Shown in pieces: positions 8,725 through 17,210 of a stretch of 64,000 nucleotides of DNA. The DNA lies in contig JAKGBX010000001.1 of assembly GCA_021555075.1 (NCBI GenBank), positions 868,001 to 932,000 on the forward strand, read 5' to 3'. Source of the stretch: Rhodobacteraceae bacterium LMO-JJ12 (GTDB lineage Bacteria; Pseudomonadota; Alphaproteobacteria; Rhodobacterales; Rhodobacteraceae). A model generated the notes under the pieces. That model did not search any database. It was not told the origin of the DNA and worked only from the letters and a program-made list of their open reading frames with translations. A program made the translations under genes and the position numbers. Within the stretch, counting starts at the first letter, position 1; every line of letters starts with the position of its first letter.

Positions 8725-9482
8725 GCACCCCAGCGATCGAGTTGCGAAACCTTTCCAAAAGCTTTGGGCTTGCGAAGATCATTCAAGATGTGAACCTCAA
8801 GATTGCCAAGGGTGAGCGGCATGCCATTATCGGCCCGAACGGCGCGGGCAAATCGACGTTGTTCAACCTGATCACCGGGAAATACACTCCGACATCCGGC
8901 GGTGTGTATCTGCATGGCAAGAATGTTAGCGGCAAGAAGCCGTTTGAGATCAACCGTATGGGTCTGTCGCGCAGTTTCCAGATCACCAACATCTTCCACA
9001 ATATGACGGTGTTTGAAAACGTGCGCTGTGGGCTGATGTGGTCGGAGGGGTATAAATACAGCTTCTGGCATATGGTGAACGGGCAGAAGCGGCTGACTGA
9101 GCGGGCTGATGCCATTCTCGACCAGATCAACCTCTTGGGGCGGCGCAATATGATCGCCGGGTCGCTGGCCTATGCCGAACAGCGCGCGCTGGAAATCGGG
9201 ATCACCATTGCGGGCGGGGCCGATATCATCATGCTGGATGAGCCCTGCGCGGGGATGAGCCATTCGGAAACCAGCCTGATTGTCGATCTGATCCGCAAGG
9301 TGACTGAGGACAAGACCCTGATTGTGGTGGAACATGACATGGGGGTGATCTTTGATCTGGCCGACCGGATCAGCGTTCTGGTTTATGGCGAGATCATCGA
9401 AAGCAACACGCCGGAACAGGTGCGCGCCTCCAAGGCGGTGCAGGAAGCCTATCTTGGCACGCCACTGGAGGACGCATCATGA
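8721..9482 (+). CDS. livG: ABC transporter ATP-binding protein, LivG-like
   Basis: A 253-residue cytosolic ATPase subunit. Walker A GPNGAGKST is at residues 38-46, the Q-loop region is SFQITNIF, Walker B ends in IIMLDEP and the switch His is in VVEHDMGVI. The signature loop reads LAYAEQR rather than LSYGEQR, with the key Gly replaced by Ala, as occurs in some LivG proteins. The C-terminal AYLGT ending is typical of LivG. It overlaps both neighbours by ATGA, so all transporter parts are made from one coupled message. It pairs with LivF as the heterodimeric motor. Confidence 0.93.
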   Translation: MSTPAIELRNLSKSFGLAKIIQDVNLKIAKGERHAIIGPNGAGKSTLFNLITGKYTPTSGGVYLHGKNVSGKKPFEINRMGLSRSFQITNIFHNMTVFENVRCGLMWSEGYKYSFWHMVNGQKRLTERADAILDQINLLGRRNMIAGSLAYAEQRALEIGITIAGGADIIMLDEPCAGMSHSETSLIVDLIRKVTEDKTLIVVEHDMGVIFDLADRISVLVYGEIIESNTPEQVRASKAVQEAYLGTPLEDAS

Positions 9483-10189
9483 GCGCGATGCTGGAAGTCA
9501 CTGATTTACATGCCTATTACGGCAAGAGCCACATCCTTCAGGGGGTGGATCTTAATGTCGGCGAAGGTGAAATCGTTGCCCTTCTGGGGCGCAATGGTGT
9601 GGGACGGTCAACCACCTGCAAGGCGGTGATGGGTGAGGTCACGCCGAAAGGTTCGGTCAAGTTTCGTGGTCAGGAATTGGCGGGCAAGCCAAGCTATGAA
9701 ATTGCCAAGGCGGGCTTGGGTTACGTGCCGGAAAACCGCGACATCTTTCCAGGGCTGACGACGCGGCAGAACCTGATCCTGGGGTTGAAGCCGGGGCAGA
9801 AAGACGGCGACGGTCGCTGGTCGATAGAAGATATGTTCGACCAGTTCGAGAATCTACGCACGCGCGCTGATATCGAAGCCTCGGTTCTGTCGGGCGGGGA
9901 AAAGCAGATGTTGACCGTGTGCCGTGCCTTGATGGGGGATCCGGATTTCATCATGATCGACGAGCCGACCGAGGGGCTGGCGCCCAAGATCGTCGAACAG
10001 GTCGGCGACATGCTTGAAATGATTGCTAAACGTGGCGTGTCGATCCTTCTGGTTGAGCAGAAACTGACCATCGCGCTCCGGGTGGCGTCGCGGGTTTACG
10101 TGATGGGTCATGGACGGATGGTGTTCGAGGGCACGCCCGATGAACTGATGGCCAATGAGGATGTGCGCAAGGAGTGGCTGGAAGTATGA
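9479..10189 (+). CDS. livF: ABC transporter ATP-binding protein, LivF-like, with Arg in Walker A
   Basis: A 236-residue ATPase subunit partnering LivG. The signature LSGGEKQML, Walker B FIMIDEP and switch VEQKLTIAL are intact. The P-loop, however, reads GRNGVGRST at residues 37-45: the invariant Lys is Arg43 (codon CGG at 9604-9606). The Lys normally contacts the ATP beta and gamma phosphates, so this site may bind or hydrolyse ATP poorly and the LivG site may dominate, or Arg may be tolerated as a clade feature. The gene is coupled to livG (ATGA) upstream and to the serine hydrolase (ATGA at 10186-10189) downstream. Confidence 0.93.
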   Translation: MSAMLEVTDLHAYYGKSHILQGVDLNVGEGEIVALLGRNGVGRSTTCKAVMGEVTPKGSVKFRGQELAGKPSYEIAKAGLGYVPENRDIFPGLTTRQNLILGLKPGQKDGDGRWSIEDMFDQFENLRTRADIEASVLSGGEKQMLTVCRALMGDPDFIMIDEPTEGLAPKIVEQVGDMLEMIAKRGVSILLVEQKLTIALRVASRVYVMGHGRMVFEGTPDELMANEDVRKEWLEV

Positions 10190-11385
10190 GCCTGGACCTG
10201 GGCTTTGACGCTGAGCGTTTGAAGCGGATCGATACCTGGATGGCGGCGAACCGCGAAGCCGGGCGCTATTCGGGGTCGTCCTTCCTGCTGGCGCGGCGTG
10301 GCGAGATTGCCTATCTCGCGTGTGACGGGCTGCGGTCGATTGACAAGGGTTTGCCCTACGAACGTGACACGATCGTGCGGATCTATTCGATGACCAAAGT
10401 GGTGACATCGGTGGTTTTCGCCATGCTGCTGGAGCGCGGCGAGGTTTATCTTGACACTCCGGTGAGCGAATACATCCCGGCATTTGGCAAGTTGCGGGCG
10501 TTGATCCCCGGCGCCGGGCAGGGCGATCAGACGGAACCGGCCGCCTCGCCGACCCTGCACCAGCTTCTGACCCATACATCGGGCATGACCTATGGCTTCA
10601 ACCCCGGGTTGGCAGCGCAAATCTATGCCGAGGAAAAGATCGATTTCGGCCCGCGTGTCGGCGCGCTGAGTGCGATGTGCGACCGGGCGGCGGCGCAGCC
10701 ATTGTCGTTTCAGCCGGGCGCGCGCTGGGAGTATTCGGTGGGGATCGATATCATCGGCCGGGTGATCGAGGTGATCACCGGAAAAACGCTCGATCAGGTG
10801 TTTCGCGAATGGGTGTTCGAGCCGCTGGGCATGAAAGATACCTTCTTTGCTGTGCCGCGCGACAGGCTCGGGCGCTTCGCCGATTGCTATGTCAAAACCG
10901 AGGATGACCCCCTGGCGCTGCTTGATTCGGCGCAAGACAGCGCCTTTAGCCAAGGTCAGGTGAGCTGTCTGTCAGGCGGTGGGGGCCTGTGTTCAACGCT
11001 CGACGACTATTTCCGCTTTGGCGAGATGATCCGGCGTGGTGGTGCGTTGGATGGCGCGCGGCTTCTTGGGCCGCGCACGCTGAACTTCATGCGTCGCAAT
11101 CACCTCAACGGCGATATTGCCTCGATGGGCGCCAAGACATTCTCTGAAATGCCGATGAGCGGCATGGGCTTTGGAATCGGCGGCGGTGTCGTGCTCGATC
11201 CGGCGTTGGCACGCGCGCCCGGTTCGGTGGGCGACTTTGGATGGGGTGGCATGGCCAGCACCAATTTCTGGACCGACCCGGTGGAAGAGCTGACGGCGGT
11301 GTTTTTCACCCAGCTCGTGCCGTCTTCGTCCTATACGTCGCGCGCCGAGTTGAAGGCGCTGGTGCATGGCGCATTGATCAACTGA
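10186..11385 (+). CDS. serine hydrolase of the beta-lactamase/class C esterase family
   Basis: A 399-residue serine hydrolase. The nucleophile motif SMTK is at residues 68-71 and the second catalytic motif is Tyr183-Ser in EYSVG; HTSGMTYGF is the usual structural signature between them. Family members include class C beta-lactamases, D-amino peptidases, and family VIII esterases such as EstB, with esterase or amidase activity more common than lactamase in this subgroup. There is no signal peptide, so it should act in the cytosol. The ATG at 10186 overlaps the livF stop; an in-frame GTG at 10174 is less likely. Coupling to the transporter suggests it cleaves the imported compound. Confidence 0.85.
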   Translation: MSLDLGFDAERLKRIDTWMAANREAGRYSGSSFLLARRGEIAYLACDGLRSIDKGLPYERDTIVRIYSMTKVVTSVVFAMLLERGEVYLDTPVSEYIPAFGKLRALIPGAGQGDQTEPAASPTLHQLLTHTSGMTYGFNPGLAAQIYAEEKIDFGPRVGALSAMCDRAAAQPLSFQPGARWEYSVGIDIIGRVIEVITGKTLDQVFREWVFEPLGMKDTFFAVPRDRLGRFADCYVKTEDDPLALLDSAQDSAFSQGQVSCLSGGGGLCSTLDDYFRFGEMIRRGGALDGARLLGPRTLNFMRRNHLNGDIASMGAKTFSEMPMSGMGFGIGGGVVLDPALARAPGSVGDFGWGGMASTNFWTDPVEELTAVFFTQLVPSSSYTSRAELKALVHGALIN

Positions 11386-11450
11386 GCCTGCTGCCCAAGA
11401 TCGGGAAATCGCCACATCTTGCCAACGCGCACACCGGCGGATGGATTATC

Positions 11451-11473
11451 GGGGCCGAGCGAAGCGAGGCCCC
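11451..11473. terminator. GC-rich stem-loop between convergent genes
   Basis: GGGGCC (11451-11456) pairs with GGCCCC (11468-11473), with an AGC/GCG-rich interior. It lies between the convergent hydrolase (+) and thioesterase (-) genes and may terminate either transcript, though no T-run follows. Confidence 0.4.
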
Positions 11474-11527
11474 CGGCGACGCCGCCAAGCGGGGCCACCG
11501 CTCAATCGTCAAAGCGGTTGTGCCGTG

Positions 11528-12019
11528 TCAGGCCATTTTCATGATGATACAGGTGGTCGAACCCGTGGCGTAAAGCTTACCATCTTCAACGCCGCGGATT
11601 TCACCATCGGCGATTCCGGTCGAGCGCCCGGCATGATGCACGGTGCCAATCGCATTCACCTGCATGTCGACGGGGATCGGACGGATGATGTTCACCTTGT
11701 ATTCCAGGGTGGTATAGGTCGATCCACGGGGTACTTTGGTTTGAATCGCGCAGGCCATACAGCTGTCGAGCACGGTGCCATACCAACCGCCATGCACCGT
11801 GCCGATGGGATTCATCACGTCAAAACTTGGGGCGCCGGTAAAGATCACCTTGCCATCTTCGACATGCGACGGCCAGAACCCAAGGGTGCGTCCGATTGGC
11901 GGGCCGGGCAGGCGGCCTTCCTTTACCGCAAGCATGAACTCCAGCCCCGACATCGACAGGATTTCGTCGATCTTGGGCAGATCGTCGAAGCTTTCGGCAT
12001 ATTTTCGGGTATCGCCCAT
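11528..12019 (-). CDS. PaaI-family hotdog thioesterase
   Basis: A 163-residue hotdog-fold acyl-CoA thioesterase. The core FDVMNPIGTVHGGWYGTVLDS (motif GTVHGGWYGT) is the family's active-site region: the HGG loop and following helix bind the CoA thioester, and in PaaI relatives a nearby acidic or Asn residue activates water. AGGGAGAAC precedes the ATG at 12019. It stands alone between a convergent hydrolase and metF, which is transcribed in the same direction upstream. Substrate is unknown; short or aromatic acyl-CoAs are usual. Confidence 0.85.
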   Translation of the reverse strand: MGDTRKYAESFDDLPKIDEILSMSGLEFMLAVKEGRLPGPPIGRTLGFWPSHVEDGKVIFTGAPSFDVMNPIGTVHGGWYGTVLDSCMACAIQTKVPRGSTYTTLEYKVNIIRPIPVDMQVNAIGTVHHAGRSTGIADGEIRGVEDGKLYATGSTTCIIMKMA

Positions 12020-12090
12020 GGTTGTTCTCCCTCTTTGCGCAGGGATGCTAGGGCGGCGGCGCTGGAGCGTCCAGACGGGGTGGTGCCCCG

Positions 12091-12954
12091 TTACGCGACG
12101 TTTTGAAGTTGCACCTGCGGCGCGATGCCAAGCGCGTGGCAGACATTGCGGGTCAGTTCGGGACGGTTGAGGGTGTAGAAATGCAGGTTGTCCACGCCTT
12201 CGCTGATCAGATCCGAGCAGAGCTCGGTGCAGATTGCGGTCGCCAGCAGGTCTTCGCGCCCATCGCGCGCCGCCTTGGCAAAACCATCGTCAAGCCACGC
12301 CGGGATGGTGGTGCCGCAGCGCAGGGCGAAATTGCGCGCGCCTTTCCAGTTCTCGATCGGCAGGATGCCGGGGGTGATCGGCTTGGTGATGCCGGCCTTG
12401 GCGCAGGCGTCGCGGAAGCGCAGGAAGGTTTCGGCCTCAAAAAAGAATTGGGTGATGGCTTCGTCGGCCCCGGCGTCGAGTTTGGCTTTCAGCCAGTCGA
12501 TATCGGCCTGGGAATCGCGCGCTTCGGGATGGCGGTCGGGGTAGGCGCCGACGCGCAGGGTGAATTTGCCGGTTGCGGCGAGCGCTTCGATCAACTCAAC
12601 TGAGTTGGCAAAACCATCGGCGTGGGGCGTAAAACCGTTTGAGCCTTTGGGCGGGTCGCCGCGCAGGGCGACGATTTCGCTCACGCCCGAGGCGGCGTAA
12701 TCTGCAGCGATTTCAAGCGTTTCAGCGCGCGTTGCATCGACACAAGTGAGGTGGGCAGCGACGGGCAGGCCGGTGGCCTTGTTGATCGTGCGCACGGCGT
12801 CGCGGGTCAGGTCGCGGGTGGTGCCGCCCGCGCCGTAAGTGACCGAGACGAAACGCGGCGCCAACGGAGCGAGTGCATGGATCGTGTCCCACAGCCGGAA
12901 CGAACCTTCGAGGTTTTGCGGCGGGAAGAATTCGAGGGAGATCTTCGGGGGCAT
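12091..12954 (-). CDS. metF: 5,10-methylenetetrahydrofolate reductase
   Basis: A 287-residue FAD-dependent TIM-barrel enzyme that makes 5-methyltetrahydrofolate for methionine synthesis. SLEFFPPQ near the N-terminus, the FVSVTYGAGGTTR segment, HLTCVDATRAE and the EAITQFFFEAETFLRF region (folate and flavin contacts) identify the family. The ATG at 12954 gives the standard length; a longer frame to 13032 would fill the shared promoter with atypical sequence. It is divergent from the metR homologue at 13073, the same arrangement of a met gene facing metR seen in enterobacteria, and a candidate MetR site lies between them. Confidence 0.93.
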   Translation of the reverse strand: MPPKISLEFFPPQNLEGSFRLWDTIHALAPLAPRFVSVTYGAGGTTRDLTRDAVRTINKATGLPVAAHLTCVDATRAETLEIAADYAASGVSEIVALRGDPPKGSNGFTPHADGFANSVELIEALAATGKFTLRVGAYPDRHPEARDSQADIDWLKAKLDAGADEAITQFFFEAETFLRFRDACAKAGITKPITPGILPIENWKGARNFALRCGTTIPAWLDDGFAKAARDGREDLLATAICTELCSDLISEGVDNLHFYTLNRPELTRNVCHALGIAPQVQLQNVA

Positions 12955-13003
12955 TTGACGACTCGCTTGATTGGTTTCGCCTCTTGTGCCGCATTTATGT
13001 TCA

Positions 13004-13016
13004 TGAAACAAACTCA
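13004..13016. promoter_or_regulatory. candidate MetR operator in metF-metR divergent promoter
   Basis: TGAA-ACAAA-CTCA differs by one base from the enterobacterial MetR consensus TGAA-N5-TTCA. It overlaps a TTCATGAA palindrome (13000-13007) and is 50 bases upstream of metF and 57 upstream of metR. Confidence 0.45.
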
Positions 13017-13072
13017 TATAATTCACGTTCAATATGAGGGCGGCTCAGAAACGGGCCGCAATCGGGTTAGCG

Positions 13073-13978
13073 ATGCATATCGAATTTCGTCATCTGCGCA
13101 CTATTCGGGCGATCCATGAAACCGGTGGTTTGGCGCGGGCCGCCGAGCAGCTTAACATCACGCAATCGGCGCTGAGCCATCAGATCAAGGGTATCGAGGA
13201 CCAAGCCGGGGTCGAGCTTTTTGTCAGACGTTCCAAGCCTTTGCGTCTCTCGGCGGCGGGGCAAAGATTGCTCAGGACCGCCGAGACGGTGCTGCCCGAG
13301 ATCGAGGCGCTTGAGGCTGAATTTGAGGGGCTGCGCGAGGGCAGTGCCGGGCGGATGCACATCGCCATTGAATGCCATGCCTGTTTCGAGTGGCTGTTTC
13401 CGGTGCTTGAGCAGTTTCGCAAGGCCTGGGGGGATGTTGATGTGGATATTCGCCCCGGTCTGGCATTTGATGCGTTGCCCGCATTGGGGCGCGAGGCTGT
13501 GGACGTTGTAATTTCTTCTGACCCTGAAGATTTGCCCGGCGTCGTGTTTCGACCGCTGTTTGATTACGAACCGGTTTTCGTGGCGGCGGCCAGCCATCCA
13601 CTGGCGCAGAAAGAGTTTGTCGAGGCTGAGGATTTTCGCGACGAGTTGCTGATCACTTATCCAGTGGAGCGCAGTCGGTTGGATGTGTTTACCGAGCTTC
13701 TGACGCCTGCGAAGGTCGAACCGCGCGCGGTGAGGCAGGTTGAGTTGACGGCGGTGATCCTGATGCTGGTGGCGTCGAACCGGGGGGTTGCCGTTCTGCC
13801 CGATTGGGTGGTGCGGGAGGTGCGCTATTCAAGCGATTATGTAACGCGGCCAATCACCAAGGAGGGGCTGACCAAGCGGCTCTATGCGGCGATCCGCGAA
13901 GATGACGGCGACAAGCCGTTCATGGCGCATTTTCTCAAGCTGGCACGCGAGATTCCGGTGCGGTTGCAACGCGGGTAG
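13073..13978 (+). CDS. metR: LysR-family regulator, MetR homologue
   Basis: A 301-residue LysR-type regulator. The winged helix-turn-helix occupies about residues 5-65 (GLARAAEQLNITQSALSHQI), followed by the effector domain. Specific MetR landmarks are present: IAIECHAC at the start of the effector domain, DVVISSD, and YPVERSRLDVF, all closely matching E. coli MetR, which uses homocysteine as co-effector to control met genes. The ATG at 13073 gives MHIEFRHL, the MetR-type N-terminus. It is divergent from metF, its likely target and the reason for the assignment's strength. It probably represses its own gene, as LysR regulators usually do. Confidence 0.9.
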   Translation: MHIEFRHLRTIRAIHETGGLARAAEQLNITQSALSHQIKGIEDQAGVELFVRRSKPLRLSAAGQRLLRTAETVLPEIEALEAEFEGLREGSAGRMHIAIECHACFEWLFPVLEQFRKAWGDVDVDIRPGLAFDALPALGREAVDVVISSDPEDLPGVVFRPLFDYEPVFVAAASHPLAQKEFVEAEDFRDELLITYPVERSRLDVFTELLTPAKVEPRAVRQVELTAVILMLVASNRGVAVLPDWVVREVRYSSDYVTRPITKEGLTKRLYAAIREDDGDKPFMAHFLKLAREIPVRLQRG

Positions 13979-14100
13979 GGCAGGGCGCAGGGGCGCAAGC
14001 GCGGCGAACCCGGTTTCGGGGCAGATCAAAGCCGCCTAACCCTTGGCAACGGGGCGATCCGGGGCTATACGCGCGCTCTGACCAACCAAGGAGCCGGGCC

Positions 14101-14892
14101 ATGCAAGGCAGTGCGAATCTCAACATCATGATGAAGGCGGCGCGCAAGGCGGGTCGGAGCCTTGTGAAGGATTTCCGCGAGGTCGAGAACCTTCAGGTCA
14201 GCATGAAGGGGGCGGGTGATTTTGTCAGCCGTGCGGATATCCGGGCGGAAGGCATTCTGAAGGAAGAGCTGCGCGAGGCGCGTCCGACCTATGGCTGGCT
14301 GGCCGAAGAAGGTGGCGCCGAGGATGGTGATGATCCGACACGGCGCTGGATTGTCGATCCGCTGGACGGCACCACCAACTTCTTGCATGGGCTGCCGCAT
14401 TGGTCGGTGTCGATTGCTTTGGAGCATAAGGGGCAGGTTGTTTCGGGTGTGGTTTATGACCCGGCCAAGGATGAGATGTTTTATGCCGAAAAAGGCGAGG
14501 GTGCCTGGCTGAACAATGCGCAGCGTCTGCGGGTTTCGGGACGTCGCCGCATGATCGAGTGCATATTCGCCACGGGTTTGCCGTTTGGCGGGCGGGCCGA
14601 TCTGCCCGAGACGCTGAGGGATCTGGGGCGGATCTTGCCGGGATGTGCCGGGGTGCGGCGGTTCGGATCGGCGGCTCTGGATTTGGCCTATGTCGCGGCG
14701 GGGCGTTACGATGGCTTCTGGGAGCGGCGTCTCAAACCCTGGGACATGGCGGCGGGAGTGGTGATCGTGCGCGAAGCGGGCGGAATGATTGAGCCGTTGA
14801 GACCGGGGGAAAACCTTCTGGAGGATGGCGGGGTGATCTGTGCCAATGAGGCGATGTTTGATCCGTTTGCGAAAATCATTCGTGACGCGTAG
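14101..14892 (+). CDS. suhB: inositol monophosphatase family protein (SuhB-like)
   Basis: A 263-residue Mg-dependent phosphatase of the inositol monophosphatase fold. Metal ligands are readable: Glu70 (LAEEGG), Asp86 and Asp89 in DPLDGTTNF, and Asp215 in WDMAAG. The family hydrolyses inositol-1-phosphate and related sugar or nucleotide phosphates; bacterial SuhB also binds NusA and RNA polymerase during rRNA synthesis. AAGGAGCCGGGCC precedes the ATG at 14101. It is followed after 87 bases by the cytochrome gene on the same strand. Whether it is the moonlighting SuhB or a plain phosphatase cannot be decided from sequence. Confidence 0.9.
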   Translation: MQGSANLNIMMKAARKAGRSLVKDFREVENLQVSMKGAGDFVSRADIRAEGILKEELREARPTYGWLAEEGGAEDGDDPTRRWIVDPLDGTTNFLHGLPHWSVSIALEHKGQVVSGVVYDPAKDEMFYAEKGEGAWLNNAQRLRVSGRRRMIECIFATGLPFGGRADLPETLRDLGRILPGCAGVRRFGSAALDLAYVAAGRYDGFWERRLKPWDMAAGVVIVREAGGMIEPLRPGENLLEDGGVICANEAMFDPFAKIIRDA

Positions 14893-14979
14893 GGCGTCCC
14901 CGCTCTGACGGTTTGTGACTTGACCCTCCCATAGGGGAAGGGTGCTTGGTGCCTTTCCTTGGAAATGGGGAGGCACGGT

Positions 14980-15468
14980 TTGAACAACAGAAATTTGCTG
15001 ACAATCATCGCGGTAGTGACGCTGGGCACGTTGGGGTGGTGGTATTTGCGCCCTGATGGCGCGATGGCGCCGACGGGTCACATGGGCGGTGGCGTTGGAT
15101 TGTCGAATGCAATGAGCAGCACCACCATGGATGGAATTTCCGAGGGTGCCATGATCGTTGATCCGGTCTTGCCAAGTCAGTTGAGCGATCAGGCGCAGAT
15201 GGGCAAACGCGGCTTCGAGGCGAAATGCGCCGCGTGTCATGGCGAGAATGCGGGCGGTATCAAGGGCACGGCGCCGCCGTTGGTTCACAAGATCTATGAG
15301 CCTTCGCACCATGCCGATTTCGCCTTCCTGCGGGCAGTGCAAAATGGCGTGCGCGCGCATCACTGGCCGTTTGGCGATATGGCGCCCGTGGAGGGGCTGA
15401 CCGAGGCCGATGTTGGCGCGATCGTGGCTTATGTGCGCGCCCTTCAACAGGCGAACGGGATCAACTGA
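14980..15468 (+). CDS. membrane-anchored c-type cytochrome
   Basis: A 162-residue monoheme cytochrome c. One N-terminal hydrophobic span (about residues 5-22) anchors it with the heme domain outside the inner membrane. The heme site is Cys83-x-x-Cys86-His87 (CAACH) and the likely axial Met is Met134 in FGDMAP, followed by the class I C-terminal helix. A low-complexity Gly/Met-rich linker (residues 28-60) joins anchor and heme domain. TTG at 14980 is preferred because GGGGAGG lies six bases upstream; the in-frame ATG at 14965 would sit within that ribosome site. Redox partner unknown. Confidence 0.8.
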   Translation: MNNRNLLTIIAVVTLGTLGWWYLRPDGAMAPTGHMGGGVGLSNAMSSTTMDGISEGAMIVDPVLPSQLSDQAQMGKRGFEAKCAACHGENAGGIKGTAPPLVHKIYEPSHHADFAFLRAVQNGVRAHHWPFGDMAPVEGLTEADVGAIVAYVRALQQANGIN

Positions 15469-15493
15469 AGCGGGGGCGCCAGTGCGGCGCGTC

Positions 15494-15511
15494 GGGGGGG
15501 GCGCTGCCCCC
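15494..15511. terminator. GC hairpin between convergent genes
   Basis: GGGGGC (15497-15502) and GCCCCC (15506-15511) form a compact stem between the convergent cytochrome and hydratase genes. The dispersed element at 15521 follows directly. Confidence 0.45.
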
Positions 15512-15520
15512 ACACCCCCG

Positions 15521-15542
15521 GGATATTTCAGGCAAGATGAAG
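15521..15542 (+). repeat. dispersed intergenic element, copy A
   Basis: GATATTTCAGGCAAGATGAAG here matches the 22-bp element found at three other intergenic sites in the window (consensus GAGTATTTC then GGAAAGATGAAG, read on the plus strand). Divergent by three or four positions. It follows the hairpin at 15494-15511. Confidence 0.65.
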
Positions 15543-15555
15543 GGACGGGTTCGGG

Positions 15556-16353
15556 TCAGCCAAACTGGCAAGTGACGTGGCCCCATGGGCCGAAATCGGC
15601 GTCGATCCGGGTGCCGGTGGGGCATTCGATGGGGCGTATGAAAGAGCCTGAGAGGACTACCTGCCCGGCGTCGATGCTGGCTCCGTATTGCTCCATGCGC
15701 TCGGCCAGCCAGATGATGCCGGCGACCGGATCATTGAGCACGCCGGCGCCGAGGCCGGTTTCCTCTACCTGGCCATTGGCCGAGACGATGGCGCCGGTCC
15801 AGCGCAGGTTTTCGTGTGATGGATCAAAGCGGCCTTTGCCAAGGATGATGCCGGCATTCGCGGCGTTGTCGGCGATGGTATCGAAGATGCGGCGCGGTTG
15901 GCCGGTGGCGGGATCGGAGCGAAGGATGCGGGTGTCGAGAATTTCGATGGCGGGGGCGACGTAATCGGTGGCGGCGAGCACGTCGTTGTGGCTGATACGG
16001 CCTTTGAGAGGGGCTTTCATCACGAAGGCGATTTCTGCCTCGATGCGGGGCTGGATGAAGCGCCCGGCGGGGATGGTGGCGTCGTTCTCGAACGACATGT
16101 CATCGAGCAGCACGCCGCTATCGGGGATATCGATGCCGAGGGCTTGTTGCATGGCGCGCGAGGTGAGGCCGATCTTCCAGCCGATCACGCGGCGGCCTGC
16201 GGCCTGTTTTCGCGCGACCAGGGCGGTCTGGATGGCATAGGCGTCGTTCATGGTGATGTAGGGATGGGCGACCGAGAGGAGGCCGATCTGCTGACCGGAT
16301 TCGTCGGCGTGAAAGAGCGCATCGGCGGCGGCGGCGATTTCGGCGGGGGTCAT
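15556..16353 (-). CDS. hpaH: 2-oxo-hept-4-ene-1,7-dioate hydratase
   Basis: A 265-residue member of the hydratase/FAH fold. GWKIGLTSRAMQQALGI and RIEAEIAFVM are the N-terminal landmarks of HpaH/MhpD hydratases, with the Glu pair EAE as probable Mg ligands. In homoprotocatechuate degradation this enzyme hydrates 2-hydroxyhepta-2,4-diene-1,7-dioate to the 4-hydroxy-2-oxo acid. The start overlaps the upstream FAH-family gene (ATGA), making it the last gene of the operon visible here. The next enzyme, the HpaI aldolase, is not in the window. Specific substrate is inferred from the operon. Confidence 0.85.
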   Translation of the reverse strand: MTPAEIAAAADALFHADESGQQIGLLSVAHPYITMNDAYAIQTALVARKQAAGRRVIGWKIGLTSRAMQQALGIDIPDSGVLLDDMSFENDATIPAGRFIQPRIEAEIAFVMKAPLKGRISHNDVLAATDYVAPAIEILDTRILRSDPATGQPRRIFDTIADNAANAGIILGKGRFDPSHENLRWTGAIVSANGQVEETGLGAGVLNDPVAGIIWLAERMEQYGASIDAGQVVLSGSFIRPIECPTGTRIDADFGPWGHVTCQFG

Positions 16354-17207
16354 GCCTCGTCCTCGACGCCATTGACCAGAGTGCCGATGCCTGTCGCGCT
16401 GACGGTGATTTCGTCGCCCGGTTTGAGAAAGCGGGGCGGATCAAAGCGCGCGCCTGCACCGGTGGGGGTTCCGGTGACGATGATGTCGCCGGGGACGAGC
16501 GTGGTGAAGGTCGAGATATAGGCGATCTGGCGGCGGATCGGGAACAGCATCCGGCTGGTGCGGTCGTCTTGGCGAAGTTCGCCGTTCACATGCGTGGTGA
16601 GGCGGATATCGTCGAGCTGGGCCGCATGGGTGAAGGGGATGAGGCCGGGGCCCATGGCGCCGGAGCGGTCCCAGTTCTTGCCTTGGGTCACGTTGAATTT
16701 AGCATGGCGCACCCAATCGCGCAGGGTGCCTTCGTTGCACAACGTCAGCGCGGCGATATGGTCATAGGCCTGGGCCTCGGGAATGCGGCGCCCGCCTTTG
16801 CCGATGATGATGGCGATTTCGCCCTCATAGTCGAGTTGGGGCGTTTCGGGCGGGCGGATCAACGGTTGTGCATGGCCGGTGAACGAGCGCGGGAAGCGGA
16901 TGAACAGCGACATGTTGGGCGGGGCGTCTTGCCCGTCCTTGTATTCAGCGTTGCGGTCGGGAAAGTTGACGCCGACGCAGATGATCTTTTCCGGGTCGGG
17001 CACGGGGATTTCAAGGGTGAACCTGCCGGGGGCATGGGTAATGGCGCGATCCAGCGCGGCATGGGCAAGCTCCTTCAAGGCGTCGGCTTCGATCACATTG
17101 CGCAGGGTTTTCCATTGTGGGAAATCGGCGGAGAGGGCGATGAAGCCATCCTCGCGCAGGATACCGTAAAGCTGCTCACTGTCGGCGCGGATGGTTGCGA
17201 ATTGCAT
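16350..17207 (-). CDS. hpaG: FAH-family decarboxylase/isomerase of homoprotocatechuate pathway (HpaG-type)
   Basis: A 285-residue fumarylacetoacetate hydrolase-fold protein. KIICVGVNFPDRNAEY marks the start of the catalytic domain, DYEGEIAIIIGKGGRRI carries the metal-binding Glu pair, and PGDIIVTGTPTGAG is the conserved closing strand. In HpaG the reaction is decarboxylation of 5-oxopent-3-ene-1,2,5-tricarboxylate, then isomerisation; E. coli HpaG is a tandem duplication of about 430 residues, whereas this is a single copy with an N-terminal extension. AAAGGGATAACCC precedes the ATG and contains the cupin stop. The role is inferred from operon context. Confidence 0.8.
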   Translation of the reverse strand: MQFATIRADSEQLYGILREDGFIALSADFPQWKTLRNVIEADALKELAHAALDRAITHAPGRFTLEIPVPDPEKIICVGVNFPDRNAEYKDGQDAPPNMSLFIRFPRSFTGHAQPLIRPPETPQLDYEGEIAIIIGKGGRRIPEAQAYDHIAALTLCNEGTLRDWVRHAKFNVTQGKNWDRSGAMGPGLIPFTHAAQLDDIRLTTHVNGELRQDDRTSRMLFPIRRQIAYISTFTTLVPGDIIVTGTPTGAGARFDPPRFLKPGDEITVSATGIGTLVNGVEDEA

Positions 17208-17210
17208 GGG

